Shown here: one piece after another, positions 20,492 to 33,161 of the stretch
How the letters are laid out: every line of letters begins with the position of its first letter
How positions within the stretch are numbered: the stretch's first letter is position 1
Notes under the pieces: generated by a model
The model's database searches: none
What the model was told of the DNA's origin: nothing
The model's input: only the letters and a program-made list of their open reading frames with translations
Translations under genes and position numbers: made by a program
NCBI GenBank assembly: GCA_013396915.1
Contig: VWZL01000904.1
Coordinates: 823,892 to 887,891 of the forward strand
DNA length: 64,000 nucleotides
Direction: 5' to 3'
DNA from: Stercorarius parasiticus
Lineage: Eukaryota; Chordata; Aves; Charadriiformes; Stercorariidae

Positions 20492-23400
20492 GTATTGCTG
20501 GAAATATCTTTGGTGTGTCAGGAGATTAAAGTGACTGCCCACTGACAATAGCAAGGTAGAAAAAAAATCTTTTTCACAACTGGTATTAAATGACCACATT
20601 GCAGTGTGGAATAGTTTAATTTCAACTTTGTTAAACAAATGTCTTAATGAGGTGAAAAGAAAAGCTTTTGAGAACAAAACTTCCCAAAATTCTGTCTCAG
20701 TAAAAGAAAAATATATAGATAAGTAGTGAAAAAGATATGGGTTTTTTTAGATCTTCCTAGTCATTTAGAAGTAAAGATTTCTGTTTTGAGCACTACCTTT
20801 TGTCGCTTGGGATTGAACTGTTGACTCACAGAGAGTCTTTATTAATTTTTAGTAGCTGTATTATAGTAATTGTAAGGCAAAACCTGCTATACGTGCTGTT
20901 ACTAATGAACAAATGTGGTACCATTTCAGTGAAGAATAATGAAAATGGCCCGAATCTAATATTAATACCTGTGCTTATCAGGACATAAATATCAGTTCAC
21001 TGTTTTTACTTTGGTTATACTGAGTGTTTATACAGTACGAGTAAATAAATATAGAAGATAAATAAATACTTATGATAATGAACAGCTACTTTGTTTCCTC
21101 TGTTATTTGGACTTGAAAAATACATGTTGTAATGTAGTTAGCCAATTCTGTAGTGCTACTTTGCATTGTGAATCATGTGCACTGCATATTGTTGTGCATC
21201 ACCACTGATAACTATAATTTATTTTGTTCCAATGTTGCAACATTCCAGTTAGCGCAGACTAAGGATTTGATTCTCAGATGCCCAGCCCTATTTTCTGATT
21301 ATCTGAGTAAGCTCAGAACCTGGAAGAGAGGTTTCACAACAGTCAAGACCAGCTGCTGGGGTTTGAATTGTGCGGCGTTCATGCGAACAAAACTTGGGCT
21401 AGAACCTGGGCTTCGCTGATTTATGTTTAATGCTATAGAAAAGCATGGAGTGGGCAGGAGGGAACAGCAAGGTGGCATTGTGCCTTTTGTGCCAGTCCAT
21501 AATCTGGTGTTGAACTTCTGTCAAGTAACCTCACCTGGTCTAGAAGGCGGCTCTCACCTCAAGAACAGGGAGCAAAGTAAAATCATTGTACTCCAGTCAT
21601 TCTACAATCCAGGACCAGAAGTTAGGTATGACGTAAGGTACCTTTGTCCTTTTCATGAATGTTATTCTGAATATCACTGATGACCAATCAAAGGTAGGAG
21701 GATTTAGGGATTACAGTTGCAGAGCTAGAAATTAGCTGAAGAGAAGAGTGGGAAATGGGGAAAACCAATTTCTTTTTACTAGCTTCAGACAGGAGAAATT
21801 CAAACGTATAACAGCATCTAGATAAGTACAAAATCAGACAAATACAACCCCGCCATTTTTTGCCTGTATTGGGATTTAGAGCCACATGCAGCCTTTAAGA
21901 TGCAGGTGCATCTTGAATTTTATGTTTTTCCTTATTTTTTTGTTTTGTTTTGGTTTTTGTTTTGGTTTGGTTTTTGTTTTGTTTTAATTTCTGAGGGGTT
22001 GTCTTTTTTAGCATGCCACATTGCCTTTCATTGTTTGGTCTTTTCTGTCTGTGACGTAATGTTCTGTTTGACATCCATTTTTGTTTGGATAGTTCTATCT
22101 CAGTAGCTGGAAAGAAATTTTCCAGGTTTTCCTACTCCACAAGTCTGTTGAGCCCCTCAGGTGAAGGCCTCAGTTTTCTGTTTTCTTTGAAGTCAAAATC
22201 TAAGTGTTACGGAGCGCTCTGGTATTGTTCTGGAGTGTTGCTTTTGTACTCACTTGAAGGGCATGTAGTTAACTGTGGTTTATCCATGGAAGATTTGAAA
22301 AATACTACAGTTATTTGCTCAGATTTATTCAACCTGACAAAGAAGGATATGTACTCTTTGTAGTGGCTAGGGAAAGCAATATATATTCACTGGGTGATTA
22401 AAATCTAAGCTCTTCCCTTGATGTATCTGTTGACTAAACATTCCCTCTGTTATTGAAGTATGGGTAGCTTGAAAGATGACATTTCTAATGTTACTGACAT
22501 CACAGTGTCTGTGAAATTATCTTTCTGGTTTTATTCTGGACTGTAGCACTGAAATAGAAGTTTGTTTTAAACTTCTATGCATATGGATATTTTTCAGACT
22601 ACAAAAAAAACTTCTTAGTGCTTTTAGTAAGATACTAATTTCCTTGCCAAGATTTATTAGACACCTAACTAAGTCTGACAGGGACATAATTATAAGGAAT
22701 ATATCCCTCTCTTGCAGAAAGGAGTACTGGTCATCGCGTTGCATTTCCATCTGTTTGCTGCGTTCTCTGAAGTGTGATCTATGTTGAATGTATCTGAAAG
22801 CTATGGGTATGAGGGAGAATGAAGTTCAATCAGCATGTAGTCATATATCCATCAATTGCATGCTTCCAATGCTATTGTCTCAGTTTGAAGATATCATGGT
22901 ATGATTCCCAAGAATTTGTTTGTAATAGACCTCTAAAATGTCTAGCCGGCTTTGGGTACTCATCATTGTGGCTCCTGCAGAGCCTGAAATTAAAAGTTCT
23001 GACAAGAAGCCAGGAATAAATCTCTCTGTGTCACGCTTGCTTTCCTACTCTCATTCTCTGTTGCTGCTCTCTCTCCCCCCCACTTTCTGGTTTTGTTTTG
23101 GATCAGCCTTACTGCTGCTTCGTAGTTACGGATGATGGTAATATTTTTTGTCACCAGGCAAGCACACTGAATAAAGGTTCTAATGAAAATACAAATTTTC
23201 TGATTTATTCCCAGTCAATTAAGACAGACTTCATGCATTTCATTGTCTCAAGCTGATTTTGTGTTTTTACAGTGCTTTCAGCCACCTGTCACTCTGTCAC
23301 TTGTGCTGACTTCGGTGTATATGAGTATTAACTCTGACCTATAGGGAATAACAGTGAACTGTCACCGTTTGTAATTTTAACATTGTTTAATTGTTTCATT

Positions 23401-26400
23401 ACCTTCTTTTTTCTTTCCAAAATTACTGTTTTTTTTCAGTCCTCACATGAGGTGGTTTTGTTGCTTAGGATTTTACAGATTGATGTGCTCCTCTAGCATT
23501 TTGTTAATAGTGGGTTTCAAGTGAGTTGTAATCTGTTTACAACGTTGAATGTAAGTGACACAAATAACTGGTAATATGATTTCTCAGTTGGCTGTGGTGG
23601 ATTTTTTGTGACTCCTCTTGTAATGCTGGATATATACTTTAAAATGTTATGTGGACATCTTGATGTGCATTTATGTTTTTTTCTGTTGAGTTTCATTGCA
23701 TGTTTGGTATTACAAACTCTTCATACATAATGATGTGGAAAAGGGAACCCCCCCATGGATATATAAATTTGTAAATTCATTAAATCAAATGGACTGTTTT
23801 CAAGTGAGATGGACGATGACAGCGTATGTGCAACTTTATATGCAAGTTCTGTTGCAAACAGTTCAATACCAAGGATTATAGCAAGTAGCCTGACCAGCAA
23901 TCTCTGACGAAGCACACTTGTTTCAGCAGCAAACATTATTGAATGTTCTATTCCATTATGCATAATAGCAGTTGTAATTATTCTGTGGCAGTTTCTCCTA
24001 ACTTTATTATTAGGATTGCTGTACCTAAGCCTGTGAGCTCATGTTCTGTTCCCCAAGCTATAAGCAAATAAGTTGTGACCTTCTGGTATTCACTAGCAGC
24101 ATAACAACTATCAAGTTAATCATTATTTATAGTAAAAGGGCATGCTTTTAGCCTCCTGCTTACGGAACCTCATGTCCTGTGAGGCTTCATCATATGGCTG
24201 GGGATCTCAATTTGCATGCTTTTAGCATTAGATTAGTTAGTAATTGGAAAGAGTGAATGTTTTGTGACTTCTGCACCACAGTTCTAAATTAAGACCTGTG
24301 TGTCTCATTTGTAGCAGGCTATTATGCCAAGAAACCAGGCAAACAAGTTATAATGCTTCAAACTAGAGGAAGGAAGAAGCCCCTGTATTATTTTATTTCT
24401 TGTAAAAATAAAGAGCCCTTGCGACCCTATTTGTTGACTATTTTTTCAGAAGCTGTATTTTTGTTTTGCTAGACCTGAGACCTTACTACTAGTAAAAATG
24501 TCATGGGGAGTAAGTTGTCCCTGAATACACTGCATTAAATTCTTTCTATGCTTTTTATTTGTTTTGTGTGGAATCACAATTTGTGTTATTTACATTAGAG
24601 AAAGACTTGCTGAAGGATTTAGATGATTTTTTTTAATGGAAAAATGTAATTCTTGATGTAAAATGAAAGTTGTTTCCTTCTAGTTTCCCTTACATTTCTT
24701 CTACTAAAACAATATTTTTGTCTGTGCATTTTGAATATGTCAGGTTGTTTAGTGGGAAAGAGAGAAAAAGTCTACGTTGTTGTCTCTCTCAAACATAATT
24801 CTAATGTGTAACAAGTTGTATATCCACTGTATGTCAAAACCACATGAGCAATATATTGTTAAAAATAGGAAGCAATATGGTATTACATTCAGAGTGCTTT
24901 AAGTTAAAAAGATTATGCAATATCCAAATGTATTTAAAGTCTAAAGCATTTCCTTTGTTTAAATACAGAAAACAGTAGGAGTCAACCGGGATAATGCAAC
25001 TAGGGTGTACTGTAACTACCTAGTGTATTTCTCTGTAGGATGAAGTTGATATAGATTTAGTTGAGAGGAAAGGTTTGTGAACACTCGTGTAAATCTTTTC
25101 TAAGTATCAGCTGTGCAATACATTACCTTTTGGAACAATGGGTTTAAAGTTTCCATTTGTTTTGACTTTCTCTTTTGGCCCTTTAAGGTAATCTTTTTGA
25201 GTACCAAGCAGTTTACTTTGTAAGAATATGTCATACGTATGATTCCTGCTTTGTAAGATTGGCCTCTTTGCCTTATATTTAGTATAATTTTTAGGTTGTG
25301 GCCCATATGTACCTGCATTTGGTAAAATGAGTATGACTGTGAATTGTTTGTGAACTTATATGTAAATAATTTATTTGTGAAGATACTATTCTTTGATGGA
25401 AGAGGCTAAGAAGGTGGAAAATCATTCTGGAATATCCTGATTAAAAAAAAATATTATCAAATATCTTCTACTTAACTTATGGTTTTCATTTATCTGGCTC
25501 TTGCAATGCGTATACTCTAGTAGATAAAATAGCAATAGTTGTTAATATATTTATAGTTTAGACTTGGACCATATCTCAGTGGATATTAAGGTGATTTGCT
25601 TTGATCTGCAGACTTATTTGACTAGAAATTTGCCCTTATAGTCCACAGCTCAAAATGTAACTAGCCTTGTTTGCTGTTTAACTAAACATATTGCGACATT
25701 TCCCTCCCCCCACCCTGACATATTTATTCTTTTGATCTATTATATTCCTTGCTGTTCATGGGAATTACACCTCATCAAGACCCCAACATGTTCTTTCTTC
25801 TTGCACTTGGAAAAGCTAGTTTTTCACAAGTACCATGGGAAATAGGTCTTCATCAACTGGTTTGGTTAGCAAAGAAAAGATGAATGAGGAAACTGTAGTA
25901 AAAAGAAATCAGCACTTTTAAATCGCTTTTGAAGTTAGAAATAAATACTAAGTATCCATCCTGGTTTAGGAGCACAGTTTTTAGCCTGGATTACTCTTAA
26001 ATACTTTCTGTCGTAATACAAGGAGTATTTGTATTGAAATAACCCCTGTAAAAATGAACAAAGACAGTACTGTCATGGGCTACTTCCTTCCTCTGCCCTT
26101 TCTGATGGGGTAACTCAGAGCCAGCATTGACCAGGTACCCTGGTTTTGTACCCTGTCACACAAAAGAATTATGTACAGTTCTATGTACCTCCTAATACTC
26201 TGTACTAATTAATTACTTGGTTATTTTAATGTTGATGTTAGTGAACAGTCTCATTTCACTGTATGGTTCTGTGAGAGTTCATGCTTCTTCATATCCTGTT
26301 ACAGAAGGCTCACATTTACTGGCAGTGTCAGTGTATGCTGTAGGTGTAGGTTTTTTTTTTCCCTTTGCAAAAGACACTGAGAATTAGTATTGTTACAAGT

Positions 26401-26815
26401 ACATATTTAATTTTTCGTGCATTATGCTTGTATAAGCAGTAAGATGCCTGCAAAAAGTTTGCTTTTTCTGGGGCTTAGTGTTCTTGGTTCTCCTTTGGTT
26501 TTAATATTAAATGATATGCAGTAAAGGCAATCACTTCATCAGACTTGTCATAAGTATGTGTAATTTAATTTGCATGTGGTAGTGCATTGAAAGATGTGAA
26601 CTACCCTTTGTCATAAAAGAATGACATTTAACATGGCATTTAATAAAGACATGTATTTCCCAGAATGCAACAGATTGTGGGTGGGTACAACAGTTTCTTC
26701 AATGGGTACATTTTTACTGATTTTAATGGATTGCACCTGTTGATGGAATGAGAGTTAGGTGGAAGATTCGTAGAGGAAATGTAGATCTAAAGCTGTTTTT
26801 TCCCCCCTTTCTCAG
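20492..26815 (+). other. IMMP2L: IMMP2L intron 2
   Basis: A 6324-bp phase-0 intron, AT-rich, ending in TTTTTTCCCCCCTTTCTCAG, a strong acceptor. GT- and T-rich low-complexity sequence lies at 21935-21985. The segment 21290-21600 is less AT-rich than its surroundings but I recognise nothing in it. No large repeat was identified. Confidence 0.85.
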
Positions 26816-26919
26816 CCTTCTTTGAATCCTGGGGGAAGACAAGCATCTGATGTAGTGCTCTTAAACCACTGGAGCATTCGAAATTATGATGTACAACGTG
26901 GGGACATTGTGTCATTGGT
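26816..26919 (+). CDS. IMMP2L: IMMP2L coding exon 3 (residues 46-80, partial last codon)
   Basis: The exon continues the protein directly after Met-Gln of exon 2, completing the S26 serine box ([12 protein letters not shown]). It encodes [20 protein letters not shown], then [14 protein letters not shown] and the first two bases of a Val codon. It is 104 bp long, the same as the mammalian exon to my knowledge, and is flanked by AG (26814-26815) and a consensus donor GTAAGT at 26920-26925. Because 104 is not a multiple of three, skipping it would shift the frame. The catalytic lysine (about residue 91) lies on the next exon, beyond the window, so the gene is incomplete here. No frameshift or stop is seen, which argues for a functional gene. 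Confidence 0.97.
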
Positions 26920-27122
26920 GTAAGTAATTTTGCATCTATTTAAATATATGTTTACATAAATGTTGAACCATCAGTATTTAATATTTAATATACAATACTA
27001 AGTAGATATATGAACAAGGAACATGATTTTTTAAATAATGCATTATTGTTATTCCTATAAATAGTTTTGAAAACTCAGATGTTTGAAAAATGCATTACCA
27101 AGTTTTTACTTTAAAGGAATGT

Positions 27123-27166
27123 AAGATATTACAGTATAAATATAAAGATATTACAGTATAAATGTG
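27123..27166. repeat. Short tandem duplication, 22-bp unit
   Basis: AAGATATTACAGTATAAAT occurs at 27123 and at 27145, a period of 22 bp. It starts about 200 bp after the exon 3 donor. Confidence 0.85.
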
Positions 27167-30100
27167 TACCAAAACTGCCAAGAAAAAAGAGCTGTGAGAT
27201 GAAGAGAGAAAATAGATAAAACATTATGTGGCTTAATGGAGTATACATTTTGAGTTGTTTGGCTGTACACTCATATTTGTGAGAAAAATAGTGTTTCTTT
27301 ACCAATTAATACTAACTTTTTTTTTTCCCCTGGAGAAATCTGGCTACTGAATAAAATTTTAAATAAGATCACAAGAATTCAGCTGTCTCCACAAAGGACA
27401 AATGTAGCAAAACTAAAAAAATAACTTTACAATTATTATGGGGAGGTCTATATATCAAGCCAAAAGGTGGCAGTGTTTCGCTGTTGAAAATATGCAACTC
27501 TAAGAGAGGACAGAAACTCCATTTCAGCCTTAATGTAATATAGAAATGGGATGTCAAAGCGTGCATAACTGACACAATGATATAATACATACTCATAGTA
27601 CATGCTTGGATAGTTTAAGCTTAAGGTTTTAGTTTTGTAAGTGAAATGCACAATATGTAGATTATAACAGAACTGTCTTTGGAAGCTATATTGTCTGGCT
27701 TCCTTTTTGTTGTATATCTCTTCTACTTGTCCCATTTTTTTGCCTACCTCTTCACTGTAGTGGTAATTTATATGACAATTTTCATTACCAGCTCTTAAAG
27801 CAAACTATACTTTATGGTGTGTCTTGTTGTCTGGCATGTAAGATTTTCTGTAAATGGTCTAGCTACAAATATGAATTTATTCATGTTTCCAACACCTAAT
27901 ATTGCAAAAGGTCTCCAATTTCAGGTTACTTAATGACTGCTTGTAAAATTTGATTCTGCCTACGTCTGCATCTCTCTGTCCAAGTCATGCTCTGGTGATT
28001 GTTTAGAACAGTGAATGTAACTGATTAGTAATTAATAGACTGAACAGAAGATGAGCATGTTGTCTGATCAGAAAACAGAATGAATAGTTTCATTCTTATT
28101 ATACTTCTTGAAGGTTTGTGGTACCATCTGAGCCATCTGCATTGATTGCTTTCACTTTGCTGTATCTTTGGGCATGATAACTAATATTTTAGATGCTGTG
28201 GGTTTTTTCATATGTGTTGAAAATTTTGCCTATTATTGGTGGAGCTGATGTACACCCACATGGAAGAAGTCACATTGTATTTAGGCACTGTACTGAGGTT
28301 CTTTGGGGAAGTACTCTGAATAATCAGACTAGAGAATTCAAAAAGCACTTTAAGAACAATACAAAGGAAGTTAAACAATGTAAAAATAATCTATTGAATA
28401 GTTCTGATATGAAAATATTGAAGGATATTTTATGTATCAGTAAAAACTTTTAAGCTGTTAAGTACTTCATGATATGGGTTTCTTAGAAGCAGCTTTGGCC
28501 TACCAGCTTATTGTAATGTGAAGTTTTTAATTGTGTTGTAAAGACTTGCAGGGTACAGTATCTGGATGTGATTTTGTACCCATGTGAGTTGTTTGAGACT
28601 TAACTTCTGATACATGAGGCTTTCATTGTGTAAACGGGTTGGTATTTTTATCATTTTCATTTCAGTTCTTTACCTATGATTTCTATAACTCACTTGTGAA
28701 TAGATATCCTATGTATGTATATGCATGAATTTTACTTGGTGGCCCTCAGAGGATGTGGCTGATTTAGGCAAGGCATGAACAGGGAAGGCCGGTCTCCCAT
28801 CAGCTGCTGCTTTTTCTGTTCCTGTTAGAAATTCAGATGAGAAAGTGTTGGTGTGACTGAGATAGGCAGATGGGTATGTAAACCTTTCCTTTCATATCCT
28901 ACTTGGCTGCTTAACATTTTCCCGCTGTCTCCTCTTTGCCAAGTCATAGCAAAAAATGGCTATGAGGTTGTGGGAGGGTGGTCTTTTGCAGAACAAGAGC
29001 TGAGGTCAAATATTCCTTCATGGCAGCTTGACCAGGGCCATCCAAGCTCTTTGCTTTCTTCATACCATCAGAAATACTGTGTCATTCTGGATGGGTACTG
29101 TTTCTATCACAACTCTTAAAAGGGATTGTTGAGATCCCAACTGGCAAAGTCCTGTGGAAGTAGATGGCTGCCAGCCAAACCTTGGAGCAAAGAGATGAGT
29201 TAATCTTGGTGGCCCTGGACGCCCCAAGAGAGGATCAATCAGGCTGTGATTATGCTTGCGATACTGCTCTCAGATCCAAAAGTTTTTTTTCTCTCGTCCA
29301 GTGTAGTTCTTGATGAACATACATTTTTGTTATTTGCTGACTTTGATAACAACTGAGAACCTTGTCCGCAAGCACTTGGTGGTGGTTGTGTCTGGTTAAG
29401 GTATTAAATGTACACTGCATGTTTATGGAAACCTGTGTTGTGTCTCTGTCATCCCTGTCTCTGCATCTGATGTGGATATAACTATGCATCACAACCATGC
29501 TGTCAAATTAGCCACTGTCTGTGCACACATGTGCATATACCTGGCTTTAGACATAATATTTAGAATGGTATTAGCCCTTAAAAGTATAAAATCAGTCAGA
29601 TAAAACCAGTGGAGACAATAAGTTGGTACCAAAGAATGATTTGTTTACTCACAGTTTAGTGTTTTACAAATAGTTACATCTTACCTCAGTGTTTTAGAAG
29701 TTGTTTTAAAGTAATGCTTTTCCTTTTAGCTTGAACTCTTCCTTAATGCTGCAGAATTAAGAGAGCTCAATGTTACGTCTTATAGCTTTGGAACTCACAA
29801 TTTTAAGTTGGTTCAGAACTAAGGGAAATTAATATCATCCTTGATTTGATCACTTGCTTGAGTGCTTAATTTAGATACTGCTATATTACTGGGACTTAAT
29901 AAATTAAAAATCAAAACAGGAATATTTTTTCAATAAATTAAATAATTTCCATCATTATGTGTTCCAGAATACTACCTTTGCATCTCTGAAACAGATGCAA
30001 AAAAGAAGTGTTATTTTCTTTGGTTTGGAAATGCATTTATTTATCTTCAAAGAGAGAATGTAGTCATGTGGCACAGGAGATCATCTTTAAAAGATAAATG

Positions 30101-33013
30101 AATGCATATTTTTGCCAGGCGGACCTTGATCTTCCAATAACTTTTGTGGCAAAACAGGCATTTTGTTTTGTAAGAGCTCTGCTGAGGTAGATCCCAGCAG
30201 TTACGTAGAACTTTTATCAGATACTGCAGAATGAGTTACAGGATGTGTAGACTTCTCCCAGCTGGTTTTACTCTGTAAAGTTTGAATGCCAACAACATTG
30301 TAGCATCACAGTGTGGGCTGTACAGCTCATGTAGGTCCTTGGGAATATATGCTGCAACTGCACTTCCTGGTACTAATCGAGATAGTGCTCTTCTGTTGTA
30401 TATTAATGGGCATTTTTGCCAGCTTACCTATATGTAATTTGATTTCTACTGTGTACACATGTAGGTGGTGGTGTAAAAAGATGTTGCCAAAGACTGATTT
30501 ATAGGTCTAGAATTCATTTTGGTTGTCTCTACTGAAAACCCTATATCTTGAATGTAAAATCTTGCCTTCTTTTTATTACAAAATTCCTGTCTTAATATAG
30601 AAAAAAGTTGTTACAACATGTAGAATATCGCAAAAATCAGCGTGTGTAGAATGTGTATGTAGAATTTTATCTATATAACAAAATTTAAGTAAGCTTTTGA
30701 AATGAAGACACAACAGTATTAATTCAAAAATTTAATTTTTTTTTTTTTTAAGATAAATAAAAGTTTGGACCTAGTCTTGTTCTTTACTTGTTTAATAGGT
30801 TTTTAGCAAAGGAGTTAGCAGTGACTGCAGTATATATAGGGTTGTTAGATTTTGAATGATGAAATTGCAAGGCTGTAAATATTCACAGATACTAATTTTA
30901 GCATTTGGAGGTTATGTTACTTCTGTAACAGAGAGAAAACCTTCTCCAAGGTGTGACTGAGAGCAGGAACCTACTTGCTGGGTAGGTTGTCCCGTGTCCC
31001 TCCATTACTAATTTAGAATGTGTGTTTATGCATTAAATAAAAATAGCTACGCTAATGTAATCTGGAAAAAGATTGAGAACTAATGCTGTTTGTTCCGTAC
31101 ATTCTGAACGGTAACACTCTTCTAAAGTTTTCAACTAGCTAAATGAAAATGGGCAGTATATTTAAAAACATGTTTTTAATGGTCAGCTATAATAATAAAG
31201 AAATAAATGTTGTATATTTTGTCAGCTTCTTCTGAGTTCTTTATATAAAAGGATAATTGCTTTAAGTAGAAAAACAACTTTTTACATAGAGAATTCCTCG
31301 ACATTACAGAAAAAAAACTTACTTCCAATCTCCTATCCTAATGAAGGATATTAAGTAGCATCTGTCACTGCTTCTTCTGAATATAAGGTTATGTTCAGGC
31401 CTTGCAGCAAACTCCCTTACTTTTGGTAACTGCTAAGTATTTTTGTGTAAGGTTGCATGTGTTTGAGCTCTGAAAAATTCAGTGCAGATCAGCACTCTGG
31501 AGGAAGAATCAAAGTACTGCACATGAGGTTGTCTCTGCTGCTGTATCCCTCACTGATATCTGTTCAGAAATGAGAATTGGAAGATAGTTGCTGTGATGAT
31601 TTTATGTGATGGTTCAACAAGTTTCAGCCTATTCACACAAATCTGAATAATCCAAATTTTGAAGGAGTGCGGTCTTGTTCAGTTGGGGGAAGCGAGAGTT
31701 CTCCCATGGTGCAAAGTGAATACATACTAGTCATAAAACATCACTAATTGGAATTTCATTAATAAAACTAGCCTAGTAAAATAAAGATCAGTAAGAAGGT
31801 ACTTACTGAAGGAACTGCCTTGAATTTGAATCAGTAGTTGTAATTATGAAAAGACTTCCTACTAAATTCTGATAGATGTAACATGAATAGATATTTTAAG
31901 AAAGCTTCTTTCTGACTGAAGTACTGTACAACGTTTTATGAATTCCTCTGCCTGACCTTCTTAAGTCTTCCAATTTCTATTCTATTTTTGTTTGTACTTA
32001 GGTCCCTGTACCAAGTCATCTGTCTTCTGGCAGGTAGAACACTGCAAAGGAGGTTGTGCTGACATAGAAGCTAAATAATCACTTTACTTTCTGTACCTCA
32101 GTGACCTCAGAAAATCTTCTCCTATTCTGTTCTTTTAGCTGGGAAAAAAAAGCCCTCGTGTCTTTTCCTGATAAAAGTCAAATATTTAGTTCTACTTTTA
32201 TTATCTTTGTTACAATCTGTTCTTAGAGTAGATATGATACTATATAGGAGTGTGTTAATAGTGTTGATGAAAGAAAGACTTGGATCTTGTACTTACAAAG
32301 TAAGTAAAATCCGTTTTCTAAAGGAAGTTTTTAGATACCACACATCATCCCCGGTTATATTATGAAGTGCTCTGGTTGGGTTTAAGTGAGCAATTATTGT
32401 AGTATTGTGGAAATTGAGCAGTTGTGGAGGAAAGAAGTTGTTGTAGTTAAAGTTACGGGTATTTTATGTAAAGTCTGTGGATATGAGTAGGAAGTGTACA
32501 AGATTTTGTTTGCAAGAATCATGGCTGGAGAGAGTCTGGCTAGAATCTTTAGGCCGAAAAGTAACATATATGACTGTTAACGGCTTACAGACCCTTCAGT
32601 GGTCAAATTGTAATTTGGAGAATTAAAAATAAATATATTTTCTTTTCTAAAAAGTTCATTATGTGGAAGTCAGTCAGATGGCCTAGGCCATTTGTGAAAG
32701 AAGTGTTAGTTGATTGGGAGGAGTACTGTATTGTTGTAAGTGTTGCCAGTGAGAACGTCGTAGTCTGGTTGATTTTGATTTTATCAGCCTTGTTATTGAA
32801 TTAAGTCCCATGCCATTGAATTAAGAAACAAATTGTTGCTTGTTGAATATTTATTAGAGTATCCATTAGAATACTACGTTGCAGGTTTACTAAGAACCAC
32901 TTCATTGATTATCGAGTTAAGCTAATCGGACAGAAGAAAACAGTAAGCTTATATACATTAAGCTAACATAAACTGGTAATTAAAAAAGAAGAAATTGTCA
33001 TTCTATCATAGCA

Positions 33014-33161
33014 ATATACGTCAGATAAAATTAATAAGTCTACATCAGGTAGTTGATAGGATATAAGTGGGTCTGGAACCTTGCTCAACATATGTCAGAT
33101 AAAATTATTAAATCTACATCAGGTACTTCATAGGATATAAGTGGATCTGGAACCTTGCTAT
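33014..33161. repeat. 74-bp tandem duplication, two units
   Basis: Two adjacent units (33014-33087 and 33088-33161) share the order TCAGATAAAATTA, CTACATCAGGTA, ATAGGATATAAGTGG and TCTGGAACCTTGCT. They differ at 5 of 65 positions across the core (about 92% identical), so the duplication is not very recent. It has no coding potential. Confidence 0.92.
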
